From: Tachypleus tridentatus
Taxonomy: Eukaryota > Arthropoda > Merostomata > Xiphosura > Limulidae
Direction: 5' to 3'
DNA length: 64,000 bases
Assembly: GCF_004210375.1 (NCBI RefSeq)
Contig: NC_134829.1
Span: 30,458,034-30,522,033, forward strand
The notes under the pieces are model-generated. The model worked only from the letters and a program-made list of their open reading frames with translations. It made no database searches and was not told where the DNA came from. This document shows, piece after piece, positions 48,042 to 60,639 of this stretch (the stretch's first letter is position 1; every line of letters starts with the position of its first letter). The translations under genes and the position numbers were made by a program.

Positions 48042-48543
48042 CTACATTTGTGGACGATTCTTGAGAGTTCGAATCGACAATATTTGTTTTACGAAAATGC
48101 TAGAGCGTTTTCGAACATTGTTTAAATTTCGATAAACTTGCGAGATTCGTAAAAAAATCATCTTGTCGAGAAACAGTAATGGAAGAATATTATCAGTCAG
48201 ATACAGTCGATAGGCCTCGGAAGCAATAAATTGCAATTTATGCTTAATAAGAAAACTTCAGAATTTGGCCAGGAACATTTATAAATTTCGAACATTACAA
48301 ACAATTCACATTCAGTGAATTACCTTGGACGTTGTTTATTTCTACAACGACATTAGATCTCTTCGCCGAAAGAAGTGAGGCTAGATAAGGAAAGACAGCA
48401 CTAGCTTGAGCAAAGTTAATATCAACTAAGAATTGATTTGTTCGTCGCAAAGCTCTACCGTCGATGAAATATTCAGTTCTAGACCGGATGTAAGAATCGG
48501 TATTATCTGTAAGTTTATAAAACTCTTGTATGTAAACTATCAT
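48042..48543 (-). CDS. Unrecognised coding-like block, two ORF segments
   Basis: Two minus-strand segments look more like real coding sequence than the surrounding AT-rich DNA. Segment 1 (48,295-48,543) contains SYIRSRTEYFIDGRALRRTN followed by QFLVDINFAQASAVFPYLAS. It could be an exon from about 48,511 (acceptor AAACTTACAG|AT) to 48,326 (donor CAAG|GTAATT), phase 1 on both sides. Segment 2 (48,042-48,236) is in another frame, contains ASEAYRLYLTDNILPLLFLD and is Arg/Lys-rich before TAG. CpGs are retained in both. I do not recognise a family and find no partner exons, so this may be a decayed or foreign gene. Confidence 0.35.
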
Positions 48544-48829
48544 TTGTAATAACTGTTAATAATCTTCGTTATTGTGAACTGTATCTTTTGTTTGTTTGTA
48601 TATTAAAATATATTTGTATTAAGAAAGAAATTTGTGTGAATAAATCTTGCTGGTACATAGCCTAAAGTTGATACATATTCACATTTAATTAATTTATCAA
48701 TTAAAATTAATATTTCCGGCTATTTGTAATCTTAATACCTAGTACATATAACATTATAAATCGGAGAATCGTCGAAGATAAATTATAATACGTAACAAAT
48801 GTAAAAAATGTTAATATTTTGGAAGAGAG

Positions 48830-49690
48830 GAAGGAATTAGGTAAACATGCCCATTGTAGAATCTGGTTTGAGGTGGCATCATGAATGGAAATAATTAATA
48901 ATAGTATTTTAGCTCCACATTTTGAGGGTATGACACAGAAACGGATAGATTGGAATACCGCATAATATAGATGTGGATGTTTTTTAAAAAATAACTCAAA
49001 TATTCAAAATAATTACGTTAAATATAAGAAGAAAAAGGTTGTTGTAACTAGCAGACAAGATGGTTTAATTAAAAGCATTGTAAAGGAAATTAATCATAAA
49101 CATAATAAATTACAAATATTTAAGTTAAATACAAAAATGGAAAACTGGAGGATTATAAAAATCATGACTTGTTTAAAACAATTAGAAAATCAAAAATGGA
49201 AAAAGGTTAGCTGAACATGCTAAGACTAACAATAAAGAGTTAATTTAAATACATTAATGGTAAGTATAATTTAACATGGGAATTTAGTATTTGAGGGATG
49301 TTGAAGGAAGTTGTTATGGAAGATTGATGGATGGACGAATTGCTATATTTTTTATGTGTAGTTTTCACATGAGAAAATGTAGGCAGTGTTCTAGATTCCA
49401 AGTTAAGCACAGCAAACAGTGCTGTTGTACATAAACCTCAATATTAGTGATAAAACCAAAATTAAAATTGAGAAACTTAAAACATGAAAAGGCTCCAGGG
49501 GCAGGTATTTTTAACAAGTTAAGAATTGCATAACTAAACCACTTACTCAAATTTTTTATGAGTAATTGAGTAGCAGGGGAACAGGTGTCAGAAGACTGGA
49601 TACTGCTAATGTTACCCCTATTTTCAAGGGCAGTAACAAGCACTGTCCAAGTAATTGTTGACTATTTAATCTTACTCAGGATTAATAGTC
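48830..49690 (+). mobile_element. CR1/L2-like LINE fragment (5' RT region)
   Basis: Best evidence is at 49,480-49,690, where frames read KAPGAGIFNKLRIA, then SEDW and TANVTPIFKGSNKHCPSN, matching the KA.GPDGI..-L and EDWR.A.V.PIFKKG....P.NYRP motifs at the start of CR1/L2 reverse transcriptases. The preceding 600 bases have Lys/Asn-rich pieces (VVVTSRQDGLIKSIVKEIN) consistent with the region before RT. Heavily mutated. Confidence 0.65.
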
Positions 49691-50325
49691 ATGTGTAAAA
49701 AGCGTCAATAGTTTAAAGCACAAGGAGTGTTAGTGACATTGTAATTTAAACCTTAGTTAAGCCCTCTGATTAGAAGTTTGACATACAATTCAAATACTGT
49801 TCTGAATTGTGTCTCACCAATGTAAAACAATAAAGGACCATGAGACTTCAGACTCATCAGCTGTGATTATAGGGATATGGATTTGTTTTTAAAACAGAAC
49901 AGATGGTAAATATATTTTGATCTACAGCATTACATTCTACAACTTAATATTATTGTTGTTAAATACAATCCTGCTTTAAGAAAACTGTGACAAGGTATCT
50001 TTCTTATAATTTATGTCTATGTTTGATAATTTATGGCCATGTTGAAAAATATCACATACACAAGGTTTAAATTTATAATTTTTCCCTAGAGATGCCAGTA
50101 GTTTTGAAGATGTTCATTGGCTTACACAAAATATTTCATTATTAAAACAATTACCTGACATTCTCTGATTTATATGACCATATATTCTTGTCATCTGTCA
50201 ACAAAATACATATTTGTTTTTAATAAATAAAGATTTAATACTATTTATAAATGTCTAGAAAAAATGGTTAACATATATTCAAAGGGATTATGTTACCATG
50301 TTAATTACCTGAAATCAGTTTTGAT

Positions 50326-50602
50326 GGCCCAGCATGGCCAAGCGTGTTAAGGCGTACGACTCGTAATCTGAGGGTTGCGGGTTCGCATACTCTTTGCACC
50401 AAACATGCTCGCCCTCCCAGCCGTGGGGGTGTTATAATGTGATGGTCAATCCCACTATTTGTTGGTCAAAGAGTAGCCCAAGAGTTGGCAGTGGGTGGTG
50501 ATGACTAGCTGCCTTCCCTTTAGTCTTACACTGCTAAATTAGGGATGGCTAGCACAGATAGCCCTCGAGTAGCTTTGTGCGAAATTAGAAACAACAAACA
50601 AA
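50326..50602 (+). repeat. SINE family A with 10-bp target-site duplication
   Basis: Complete copy from GGCCCAGCATGGCCAAGCG to GAAATTAGAAACAACAAACA. The 10-bp repeat CAGTTTTGAT is at 50,316-50,325 and 50,603-50,612. The anticodon-loop-like CTCGTAAT and B-box GGGTTCGCATAC are retained. Confidence 0.96.
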
Positions 50603-50939
50603 CAGTTTTGATTTTGATGCCAGTGAGCTTAATACATTAATATGTTTAGCACTGTCCCTGGTTTGAGCAACAATCATATTATGAATTAAGGCCACCAAAC
50701 TTAGTATGAAGATCATTATTAACGTTACCTAAAATTAAAATACTTTGATAAAATATAATGGTTATGATACTTTTCATACATGTAACATAAATAACAAATT
50801 TTGATCAAAAACATTATTCTTTCCCACAAAATTAATTTAAAACTTGTTCATTTTAAGATCTCTATTCTTAAAGGGTAAAAAAGGTAGCATGTGCATCGGC
50901 CCAAGGTAAATTTAAAATATTTTTGTGGGAATATATCAT

Positions 50940-51229
50940 CCATTAAAGAATCTCAAAAAACTACTCACTTCTAAACATTTTTGTATAACGTTAGTGTAAA
51001 TACATGTAAATCTTGATTCATATGTTGTTTTATTCAGACCTTATGTAAATGAAAATGTGCAAATTTGCCTGTTTTTACATAGAAAATAGGTTAATTTCTA
51101 AATTTCATTATCCAGGTCACAAAAGCAAAGTTTGAAGGGAATAATGGCCATTTTCTGTGCTTTTACAACATAAGCAATTAAGAAATAACACATACTATTC
51201 AAGAACAAAACCTATGTTACATAGCGTAA
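50940..51229. mobile_element. Long-TIR MITE, copy 2 (partial, inverted)
   Basis: Reverse-complement relative to copy 1 at 40,411. Shared segments include TTTTGTATAACGTTAGT, ATAGAAAATAGGTTAATTTC, CCAGGTCACAAAAGCAAAGT and the terminal GTTACATAGCGTA. The other end is not recognisable, so this copy is truncated on its left side. Confidence 0.8.
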
Positions 51230-53239
51230 TACATGTTGTACAGTGGTATTTCAGATGGTTTATCTCAAGGTTATGGTATTTCTTAAGCTTGAATGAGGAT
51301 TAACACTGGTTAATCTGGATTAATTCAATGCTGAATTTAAAACAGTCTGGTTAACAATCTTAGTTTTATCAGTTTGAGAGGATACTTTTAATCCAATATA
51401 CACAACAGCCCATCTAAATGAAGTACAAACATTGTGTTACTTAATAATAAATATTACGTGTTTTAAACTGTGTAGGCTTACCTTACAATGGATATCTTGC
51501 TGAATCTCCTGTTATTCTGTGAACCTATTCTATTGCTCTAGGGAAAATAAGAATTATGTAAATCTAATGTAAAATTAACATTGAAGAAACTATAAGATTA
51601 TACATAATTTATGGAACATACAAACATTAACTGGTGATAAATTATTAGTAGTGAAATAGAGCTCTCTAACATGAAACTAAAAATTTTATTGCCTGAAAAC
51701 AGGGACATGAACTGGTATCTGAACAATTTGATATGAAATCCCAACGTGTTGTTGAGAACTGTGATCATTAGTTCCAAGTAAAGATCTTTGAAATTACTAT
51801 AATCACACCTATTTTTTGTTGTTATTCTTTTAACAGTAAATTGATTGTTAAAGTATGGTTAATATCTAAATATGAAAAAAAAAAACTACATGAAAAATAT
51901 TTTGAGGTCAAGAATATCATGAACCATGAGAGTGGTTCACGATAAGGATTACAAGGAATTGCATGAAACCTTTAACAGAAGGTCTAGGAAGAAAGCACTT
52001 TAAACAGTAAAGATTCAGTTCATACAACACTTTGAAACCTTTACCATTAACTGTTAAGGCTGTAAACACACAAAAAAAGCACATGTTAAACTTACAAGGA
52101 AAAGAAAAACCATTTCAAATGGCCCTCTTGTAATTATTCTTATTATTGTCATTATTCTCTTGCAAGCCTACAATGAAAGTAGCTTGGCATATTGCAATAA
52201 AACTCTTGGTATAATACTGAATGAGGTATTGCAAAAGTCGTGGAGGTATTCAAAAGTCAATTTGTTTCTCCTAATTTAACACAAGCTGAAAAACATCATA
52301 TTTCTACTGTCAATAGTATTATCATTAACCTTTAAAGTGAGCTTTCTTAACAAATATCTGGTGTTCCTTTAAAAAACTTAAGTACAAAGTGAGACAGGAG
52401 TTACCAGTCAATAAAGATGAACAACAAATGACTGTGACATGTACACTAACAAATCAGTGTCCTTAAGTAGCTAACCCTTATATTATGTATGAAATGAAGT
52501 CAAAATAAAAAATACATACATGTAATATTAAATGTTATTACACACCTTTGAAGAATAATTATTTTAAAAGACACAAACATCTGTTTTAAAGCAATGCTTT
52601 AGGCATATATATGTTTTATTTGCAAAGATTGCTTTTCAAAACACTAGTATGATTTTATATGCACTAGTGAGAGTTGTGTCTTAGTGTAGGCAGATATTTG
52701 TCCTCTCCTATGCATTCTCTATAGATAATTTAATTACACAGGAACTATAAATACTCACTATATAAACAGCTGGCTACTAGCGATATTTATTATATCATTA
52801 CAATATATAAAGTTTGCTACCATATCAAGCAATTTTTTGCCCATAGTTGAGCACAAAAAGAGTAAATAAATAAGGCTGTAGATACTGTAAACTTTATCTA
52901 CCTAAACTACAGATTCCTATTTGGACCCCACTTCTAGGTAATAGCCTGTCCACAGCATCTTCAGTCGTTATTTTATTTTTTTTTATAATTCTATCTGCAG
53001 GTTTTTAAATTTCAAATTTTTTTTATCTTGTATGAATACAACTTGCTCAAGCTTCATTGATTTTTGACAGAAATAGATATATCACAATTTCCTCGCTCAT
53101 TATGTTTTGTCATTTTAGTAGTTTACAAGAAACTGCAACCATACGGTACATTAAAAATTCCTCTGAAACTGTTAACACTTTAAATGCTGAAACTAGACTT
53201 CAGATAAACAACACACAGAATAATAATAATAAAAAAACT
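51230..53239. other. Intergenic stretch, nothing recognised
   Basis: About 2 kb of AT-rich sequence. No protein similarity, TIR element or SINE identified. Confidence 0.5.
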
Positions 53240-53245
53240 TTTATT
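53240..53245 (-). promoter_or_regulatory. Polyadenylation hexamer of the TMEM70-like gene
   Basis: AATAAA on the minus strand about 115 bases after the inferred stop codon at 53,361, a usual distance for a compact 3' UTR. Confidence 0.5.
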
Positions 53246-53360
53246 ATATTTCAATATACTTTGTATGACTTTACATTATCCTGAAATGTCTCAAAGGACA
53301 AAATAATTATTTAATAATTAGTATCAGTATCTAGTTACATCTCATCATAAGAGAAACAGC

Positions 53361-54007
53361 CTAAGTATCATCCTTATGACTGTTCTTTTGAACATAACCT
53401 AAGAGAATGTTGTAATAAACAGGATACCTGAAATGTTCAGGTGTGATTATTAGTTTCCTTTTCCTAACTTATAACCACCTGTAAATTGTGTGTGGCTTGA
53501 ACTACTTATATGTACAACATCACCTGACTGACACTTTATCTTATGAGTTAAAAATGGAAGAATGTTAAATATTATTATAATAAACTCTTCCTTATTTTCA
53601 TTAAAGTACATTCTAATCGGGTATTTCTGAGCAATAGCAAATATAGAAAGATTTAAGAAAACAAATGCACCACAAGCAATATTTAGTTCTGTGGTATTTT
53701 CTAAGTATGAGAAAAAGAGAAAATCTGCTTCAAAATTTGTTATATGAAAGCCTTTGATAAGCACAAAAAAAGTCATTAAACTGCTAGCAACCAGCTGACC
53801 CCAGAAAATGTAGGAAGTTGATGGTGAAATATACACAAGATCATACTGAGATTTGTCTACTTTGTCAGTGTGAAAAGGATCTTTATGAAATGTTTTTGTG
53901 AAGAATGAACGAAAAATGTTACATAAAAATGAACGTTTCATCGAGGATTGTGACTCAGGCCAGTCAGTTACGCAACATGGGTTTGGGCACTGGTTTCTGG
54001 ACTGGAC
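53361..54007 (-). CDS. TMEM70: TMEM70-like mitochondrial inner-membrane protein, with a -1 frameshift
   Basis: The last coding exon runs from the acceptor TTTTGTAG|GTCC at 54,007. The likely start ATG at 53,941 gives a basic, targeting-like N-terminus (MKRSFLCNIFRSFFTKTFHK). Two hydrophobic segments follow at about residues 44-62 and 85-104, then YPIRMYFNENKEEF. The frame stops at 53,450, but homology continues in another frame: KLIITPEHFRYPVYYNILLG then YVQKN to TAG at 53,361. TMEM70 has a matching LLV.P..F..P.DYN.L.GY tail. One missing A in the AAA run at 53,454-53,456 explains the break. Allowing for it gives about 193 residues, or 215 if the 22 open codons upstream of the ATG are coding. 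TMEM70 aids assembly of ATP synthase (c subunits) and complex I. TMEM186 or TMEM223, similar hairpin proteins, are the alternatives. Confidence 0.75.
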
Positions 54008-55639
54008 CTACAAAACAGAAAGAAAGAGGAAAAAAACATGTTTAATATAGTCAAGTATAAAACATGTTTTTTGTATAAAACATTCTAGTATACTGTCTAA
54101 ACAGCTAATATCTATAACAATGGTTTACAATTTTGACAATTTTAAAAGTTGTTTGATATGATACTAATAATTAAATTTTCAGGCTTTACACAAACAGATA
54201 ACAAGATATAACTTTTCAGCTATCTGATCAAATAAAGATCCTGTACAAACTCCAATAATGATTTTAAATTTTATGACTGCAATTTATGACCTGCAATTTG
54301 ACTGAAAAATCTCTACGTGATTTTTATTTTGCAAACATAACACAAATACCATTATTCACATACATTCATGGAATGTGTCTCTTACAAAAGAAAAAAAACA
54401 TATGTTTTTTACAAACATTAAAGCATTTCACATACTTTTCATTACAAGAGGAAGACCACTGCTTACACATCTTTATTATGTATTTGTACATTAAATTACA
54501 ACAGACTTTCATGGTCAATTTGTTTCTAAAACAGTTTACATAAAGAAATATGATATGAATACATCAAAGTAGGAATTTTGGTAGGACCAACAGATGGTCA
54601 GAGATTAGGGAATCTCTCTTCACCCACTCTCATACACTAGAAATGAAAGGAACTGAACACTGAAAGTAAATTACTTTGAACAGATTTTTCATTGGGAGAT
54701 ACTGATCATGTCTCAATGCTGAAATAGAGCTGGGGAAAGTTGAGGGAGTGATGTCCAAGGTAGTTTGTCAGGAAATTTGTTAGTGTTTGGAAGACTGGGA
54801 AATGTTTTTAAACTCTTTTACTGGTAGTATAGTAATTGGTAACTATTAATTCTTTGGATAGTATTTCTAGCTAGTAAAAGACAATCCAAGGTGTTAATAC
54901 TTTTTTTTTTTTTATCATACTCTCTGGCTAAGTTGGAAAGAGTTTCAGTGGTTGCTTGGTCTTGATGGTTAGATATTGAATATTCTTTTGGGATTTGATG
55001 TCACGTTTTTTAGATGAAATTTGGGTCTGTTAATTTGCAGTGAGAATTTGGTTTGATTGATCTGATACTGGGTTTAGGGTATAATTTTGATGAAGGAACA
55101 AGGATATGAACTGTAGTGAAAGGTATGGTTTATGGAGGTTTGATGTTTTTTGCATGTGGTTTCTTGCCCTTGAAATGGAAGTATCTAAAGAAAGAGCCAT
55201 GCTAAAGTATGCAATCTACCAGTTGATAAATGTAAACTTTCCAATTTTATTGGACCTAGCCCTGTGGACACTATGGATGGGAGTTGGTACATCATCTTCT
55301 AGGGCTTCTTTAGTTTCCTCAGAAGTGATAGAAAAGTTGACATTTTATAGAAATATCTTCAAGTTGGTGCCACACACAGAGAGGATGACAAAGTTCCATG
55401 GAAAGCACAGATAAATGAAATCTTCATGTTTAGTGGATGAACAAAAATATCTTCATATTTGAGTATTTTCTTTTTGTACTTGTAGTTTGGTGGTGAATTT
55501 ATAAATTTCTCTGAAATCATAAATTTGTTGTAAGGAGAAGAATAACAGAAGACCACTAGTAATGACAGGATACATAATAATGGAAAGCACACCAAGTTTA
55601 GATTTCCTAATCTGAAAATGTATTTCCAATAGATACTCA
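54008..55639. other. Upstream flank or intron of the TMEM70-like gene
   Basis: The acceptor at 54,007 implies an upstream exon on the minus strand. I find no convincing one here. Short plus ORFs have no recognisable similarity. Confidence 0.45.
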
Positions 55640-58600
55640 TTTCTTCACACAAAATAACTATATACCACATACAACTGCCTACGAGACTTGCATGTTATTA
55701 GCCTTGAGCTAACTCTCACCCAAAATTCAATTTTATTGTAAACTGCTTTAGTGCCTAATGACATCATATGACAAAAGCTCTCCAACAATAAAAGAGCAAC
55801 AAGTGTGTAGTAGCTACCCTTAAGCTCTTGCACTCAAAATAATTTCTGAAAGCTCATGAAATGTGACATCCAATGGCAAGGGTTCAACACAAGCACATCC
55901 ATGAGAGACAGCATCTTGTCTCAACCAGGGTATACTCTTTGCCCAGAACATAAATAGGAAAAGCAAATAAACCCCAAGTGTCACAAAGATGGGTGGAATG
56001 AAAACACAGCCATTCATGCACTTGCACACAAGCAGTCAGTAAGCCAATATGTGTGATGTGGTTAGGGTGCAGTCAGACCAAGAGGTTGCACACCTTGATT
56101 CAACTGAAGAGACTCTGGCTGCAGGAGGACAGAAAAGCTGTTTGAGGGGTGATTTGCAGCATATAATGATAGTTCACCAACACCCTACTTCTTGCCTTAT
56201 TGTGCTAGGATAAGTCAAAGAGGAACTCCCCAAGGTCCACCATACTAGTGGTTAGGAACCATGGCAAGGTCTCCCATGTTCCACATAAACAGGCGGAGAG
56301 AATACTTATTGGGAAAACCTGGAGAAGTACTCAGATCCCCACTGGATGCCTGCCATGAAAGCCTTTTATTGGAGATAGAGCAATAAATCACTACAAATCA
56401 TTACTTTGAAAAGCTGGCAAGCACAAGTCAAAGTAGTAGCCAGTGCCTATGGAATGGTACAGTCCAGACTGGGCAGTTGAATGATTGTGCATTCTATGAA
56501 GATATCTCTAGTGTTCTTGTAAAATACTCCATCTTAATAGTGTGTACTGGTAAAGTCAGAGCAGATGGTTACCCATGGCCAGATGTATATTTTGTGAAAT
56601 ACATATAACCTGGGAGGCAACAAAAGCCACCTGGTGAGGTCATGGTACATGGAACGGAAAAGACGGTGAATTAATTGAAGGGAGGCAAAATTGTATGATG
56701 ACGAATATAATGAGCAATGAATATCTGGGGAATTGTCTACATGCCTGCCTGAGAGATCTTATTCAAGGGCTGGTGAAGATGAGAAGCAAGAGAATGAGAC
56801 AGGTGACAAATCACATGCAACAAAATATTAAGGATCCTGTAAACAACAACATATAGGAAAGAATACATCAACTGTACAGCCTGATGGCCACTTCTAGTAA
56901 GGATGGAAGGTAAGAGGTTCCTGGATGAGGAGGGGTCCCAGGATAGAAACAGATGATGGTTAGAACCCCAAAAGGGAGATGTTTGTAACAAGTAACTCTG
57001 AACAGCCCAATCTGAGTTTGAATGAACAAAGAGGTGAGATAGAAGAGATGGAACAGTCCCTCCATTTTGAGCATTCAAAGTCATAGGAAGTAAGGACCAT
57101 TATGGGTAGAGAAGTATGTAAGTGAAATTGAACAGAGTGCAAGAAGCACCTTCATGCACAAAGAGGGAGGAGCTAAGCCATAATAGAAAGGTTTTATAAA
57201 GAGTAAGAAGCCAACAACTCAAACTAAGCATATATGAGAGCATACAACACCACATTAAGATCTTAGCCAGGTACAGGAGTTGGACAAAAACAGTGTAAAA
57301 GACAGAAAAAGAAAACTATATGGTAAAGCAAAAGGAAAAAAAGGAAGTGGAAGACTGCCTGAAACCCAGCAATGCTAAAGAGTGACAAATCACGGTCAAA
57401 CAACCAAGTGAAAATGGCAGAAAGGTGCATCACAGTAAAACTAATGAACCAGTGAAAACAAAATCTGCCACATCTGTTGACAAGTTGAGAGTAAAGGGTA
57501 ATATCTTTCAATGAAAAAGGAATGTGAGATGAAAGTAATAGAGAGGGGACACTGGATAGAGGAATGGGGATTAATATTAATTGAAGAAGTTGAGTAAACC
57601 TGGTTTGAGCTGGCCATAAAAGTTGTCAGCAACAGGATCCAAAAAGAAGTGTTGTGTACCAGGGTGAGGTGGCAAAAAGGAGTATAAGCATACAGCACAG
57701 GGTGAGACAAGTATTGGTTGAAAGCACTGACAATCAAAGATGAGGAACTGGTAGCTAGAAGAGAGGAACCAGGAGTTAAGATGAGAGACAAAGTTATCCA
57801 TGAAAGATGTGCCCAACCAGCAGCAACACCAATGAAAAACCTAAGGTTGGAAGGACTAAACTATGAGCAGAATATGGTTTTGTAGAGTAAGATAATTCAC
57901 CATCAGAAACAAAGCTGCCAGTAAATGTCAAGATAAACTCAATGGGAGAAAGTCCTAGAGTGGGTGATCCCTCAGAAGGTGATATAAAAACTACCATTGA
58001 ACAGCCAGAGTGAATCAGAACTAACTGATCCACTGAAAAAAGGCAGGAAATGGGAACACCCTTGATGTACAGCAAAAATGCTAAAAAACCAGAAAACAAA
58101 GTGTTGCTCAGAAATGTGTCCTAACATGAAAGAGAAGAAGGTGTGAAGAAAGAGAGAAATGGGGAAGGATTGTAATGGAGTGCCAATTATGAGATTGGCA
58201 CAGTTGAGTCATCAAAACAAATCTCCAAGATGAGGACAAGGGAGGTTCATAATGAAGGACAATGGAATTCAAGAAAGATTCCACTGGTCTCACCAAGTTC
58301 ACCAGAGGATGTATATATGTGCATGCCCCAAAGGAATAAGCTATTCCCAGGAAGCCAGAGACCCTGAAAGTGAAATAATATCACCTATAGGATTAAATGA
58401 GAAGACCAAACCATGGAGACAAGACATTCAATAGTTTGCAGATGATGATTTAGTTACCCACAGACCGAGTGAAAAAGACCAGTGGAAAGGAATTAAATTC
58501 TCTACCTAGAATCATGGAACAACAAGAAACCAGTTGAGAATGTGAGGTCAATGTCAGGCCTAGGGTGTATATCCTCTCAATGGCATATTTGGCCAAAATA

Positions 58601-59650
58601 ATTTTGGCTGAAGATAAACAGGGTCAGAGGGAAGATAAAGGACAAAGAAAGATATATAAGGAAAAAAAAAGAAGCAGAAAGAGAGACTTGGGTAAAAACA
58701 CTAAGATCCCATCTGTTGGTAAAAAAATTGAAACCAAAGGCTGGAAAAGTGAGACAAAAGGGCACCTACATAGTCTGACTTGACAGGATAGTTAGTGATT
58801 AGACAAGCAAAAAAATTGATAGCTGGAGGACAGGAAGAACAGAAAAACCTAGAAGCTGAAACGGGAAGTGTAGTTGTAGGCTTATCTGGCCAAGAAAGAA
58901 AAGTCAAGGAGTGAGAAAGGAAAAGATGAGAAACCAAAAAAGATAACAAGGACTGATGCGTATCCACTTCAGTCCAGGTCCCCATTGAAACATGAACTTC
59001 ACCAAAGACTTCTGGACAATGAAAGGAAGCCTGATTAAGACTACAGAAATATGAAGAAAAACTAGTGTACATAAATTAGAAGAGCATCCCAACCTTACAC
59101 TTCTCGTCAGCAAAGAAATCACGAAAGGATGGTCAAAGTAGAAGTGGTACAGGCTAATATGGTAAAAAGAAGAAAGTGAACCTCTCCAGAAAACCCCTCT
59201 GGAGCACAAAGAAGTGTCTCAGGTCAAGGGAAGGAGAAGAAATTTAGGAGGATGGTGAGAAAAATTAAAGATGGGAAAACAGTAAACTGGAGAGCAAAAT
59301 AGAAGACAAGAAGTCAGCTCCTCAAACAGGTAAAAGAGGTACCAAAGACTGGGAATCTAGAGGAGAAAAGGAAGAATAGCTGGAAGTCACAAAAGTAAAA
59401 AATTTGAGGGGGACAAGGCTAGTGGAGTTTATCAAGAGAGAAAATAGCATAAACCCTAATATTAGGTGAAGAAAGACAAAATTAGTTATATTGAGTAAAG
59501 ATGAGGAAGAATCATAAGACACAGGCTAAGGATAATGAAAGAAACATACTTGGGAAATCACATTCAGAAAGAGATTCACAGATTGAAAATTTTGCCTGAC
59601 CAGTAAGGTGGTATTTAAACCAAATCCAGACGAGAGAAACACTTAGTTAA
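55640..59650 (-). other. 4-kb strand-asymmetric block of unknown origin
   Basis: The plus strand becomes strongly purine-rich (GAAGAAGGTGTGAAGAAAGA-like runs) with almost no CpG. The minus strand is pyrimidine-rich with many overlapping ORFs of 60-123 codons rich in Ser, Leu, Phe and Pro. No ORF carries a domain I recognise, and neighbouring ORFs overlap in different frames, as expected from composition alone. Boundaries are soft at both ends. It could be one old, heavily deaminated mobile element or pseudogene. I saw no TIRs, LTRs or polymerase motifs. Confidence 0.4.
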
Positions 59651-59854
59651 ATTTGCTGTTTTCCTAGTTATTAACAAATTAAAATTACAGAGAAAATACA
59701 ATGGTCAAAGAGACAGGAAAAGAAAGCCGAGTAATAATGAAGGAACCCACAACATGCTGCAATACCCTCAACAGAAGCCATAGAAGAAATAGGTTCTATG
59801 TTTTAAACTCGGGTACTTTCACACAAGTCAACATCAGTTGAGAATACATAATGT

Positions 59855-60100
59855 TTGTTTGTTTGTTTTTGAATTTCACGCAAAGCTACTTAAGAGCTAT
59901 CTGCACTAGCCATCCCTAATTTAGCAGTGTAAGACTAGAGGGAAGGCAGCTAGTCATCACCACCCACTGCCAACTCTTGGGCTACTTTTTTACCAATGAA
60001 TAACATGATTGACCATCACATTATAATGTCCCCACAGTTGAAAGGGTGAGCATTTTTGGTGCAACAGGGATTCGAACCCACAACTTTTGGATTACAAGTC
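59855..60100 (-). repeat. SINE family A, 5'-truncated, with 10-bp target-site duplication
   Basis: Tail GAATTTCACGCAAAGC to the anticodon-arm region (GGATTACAAGTC), where the element stops. The 10-bp repeat TACATAATGT is at 59,845-59,854 and 60,101-60,110, so truncation happened during insertion rather than by later deletion. Confidence 0.95.
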
Positions 60101-60639
60101 TACATAATGTTAAACATAGCTTCTGAAACAAAGGCAGAAAAAAAAAACCTACGTTTTGTTGACAAACACAAATCTCAGTGAATTGAACATAAATGTAAAA
60201 AGATTAAAACATCTGTTAAGTTTAATGCAGAGGAAAATAATAAAATTATTGACTGTATGTGCTTAAGAGGAGTTACTACGCATAAAAGTTTTGTTTTCCT
60301 ATTGGTGGATGACTTTTTATCACTTAATGATGTCATCAGGCATCATCACAGGCCATGTTAAACTTGTAAATTTTAGGTGGATGTTATTTCAAAGACAGAT
60401 ATGTGATGGATATAGCTATTCTGCAAGTAGAAGAGAGAAATTACAGTGCTGTCTCAAAAATATTGTTGTACATGGATTCAGAAAGGCACTATATAAACTA
60501 TCATGACCACAAAAGGTGAAAATAAAGTTACTGACAGCACAATGATATTATTTGATTTTTTCATAGATATTTATCATTAAGTGTATGAAAATGATCAAGA
60601 CAAAGAGATTTAGGGTTACTTTTTCCTAAAATCTAATAA

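Noticed and set aside
57441-59209. Minus ORFs of 100-123 codons taken as genes
   Set aside because: They overlap each other in different frames, share a composition-driven residue bias, lack domains and lie in a purine-skewed block where stop codons are rare on that strand.
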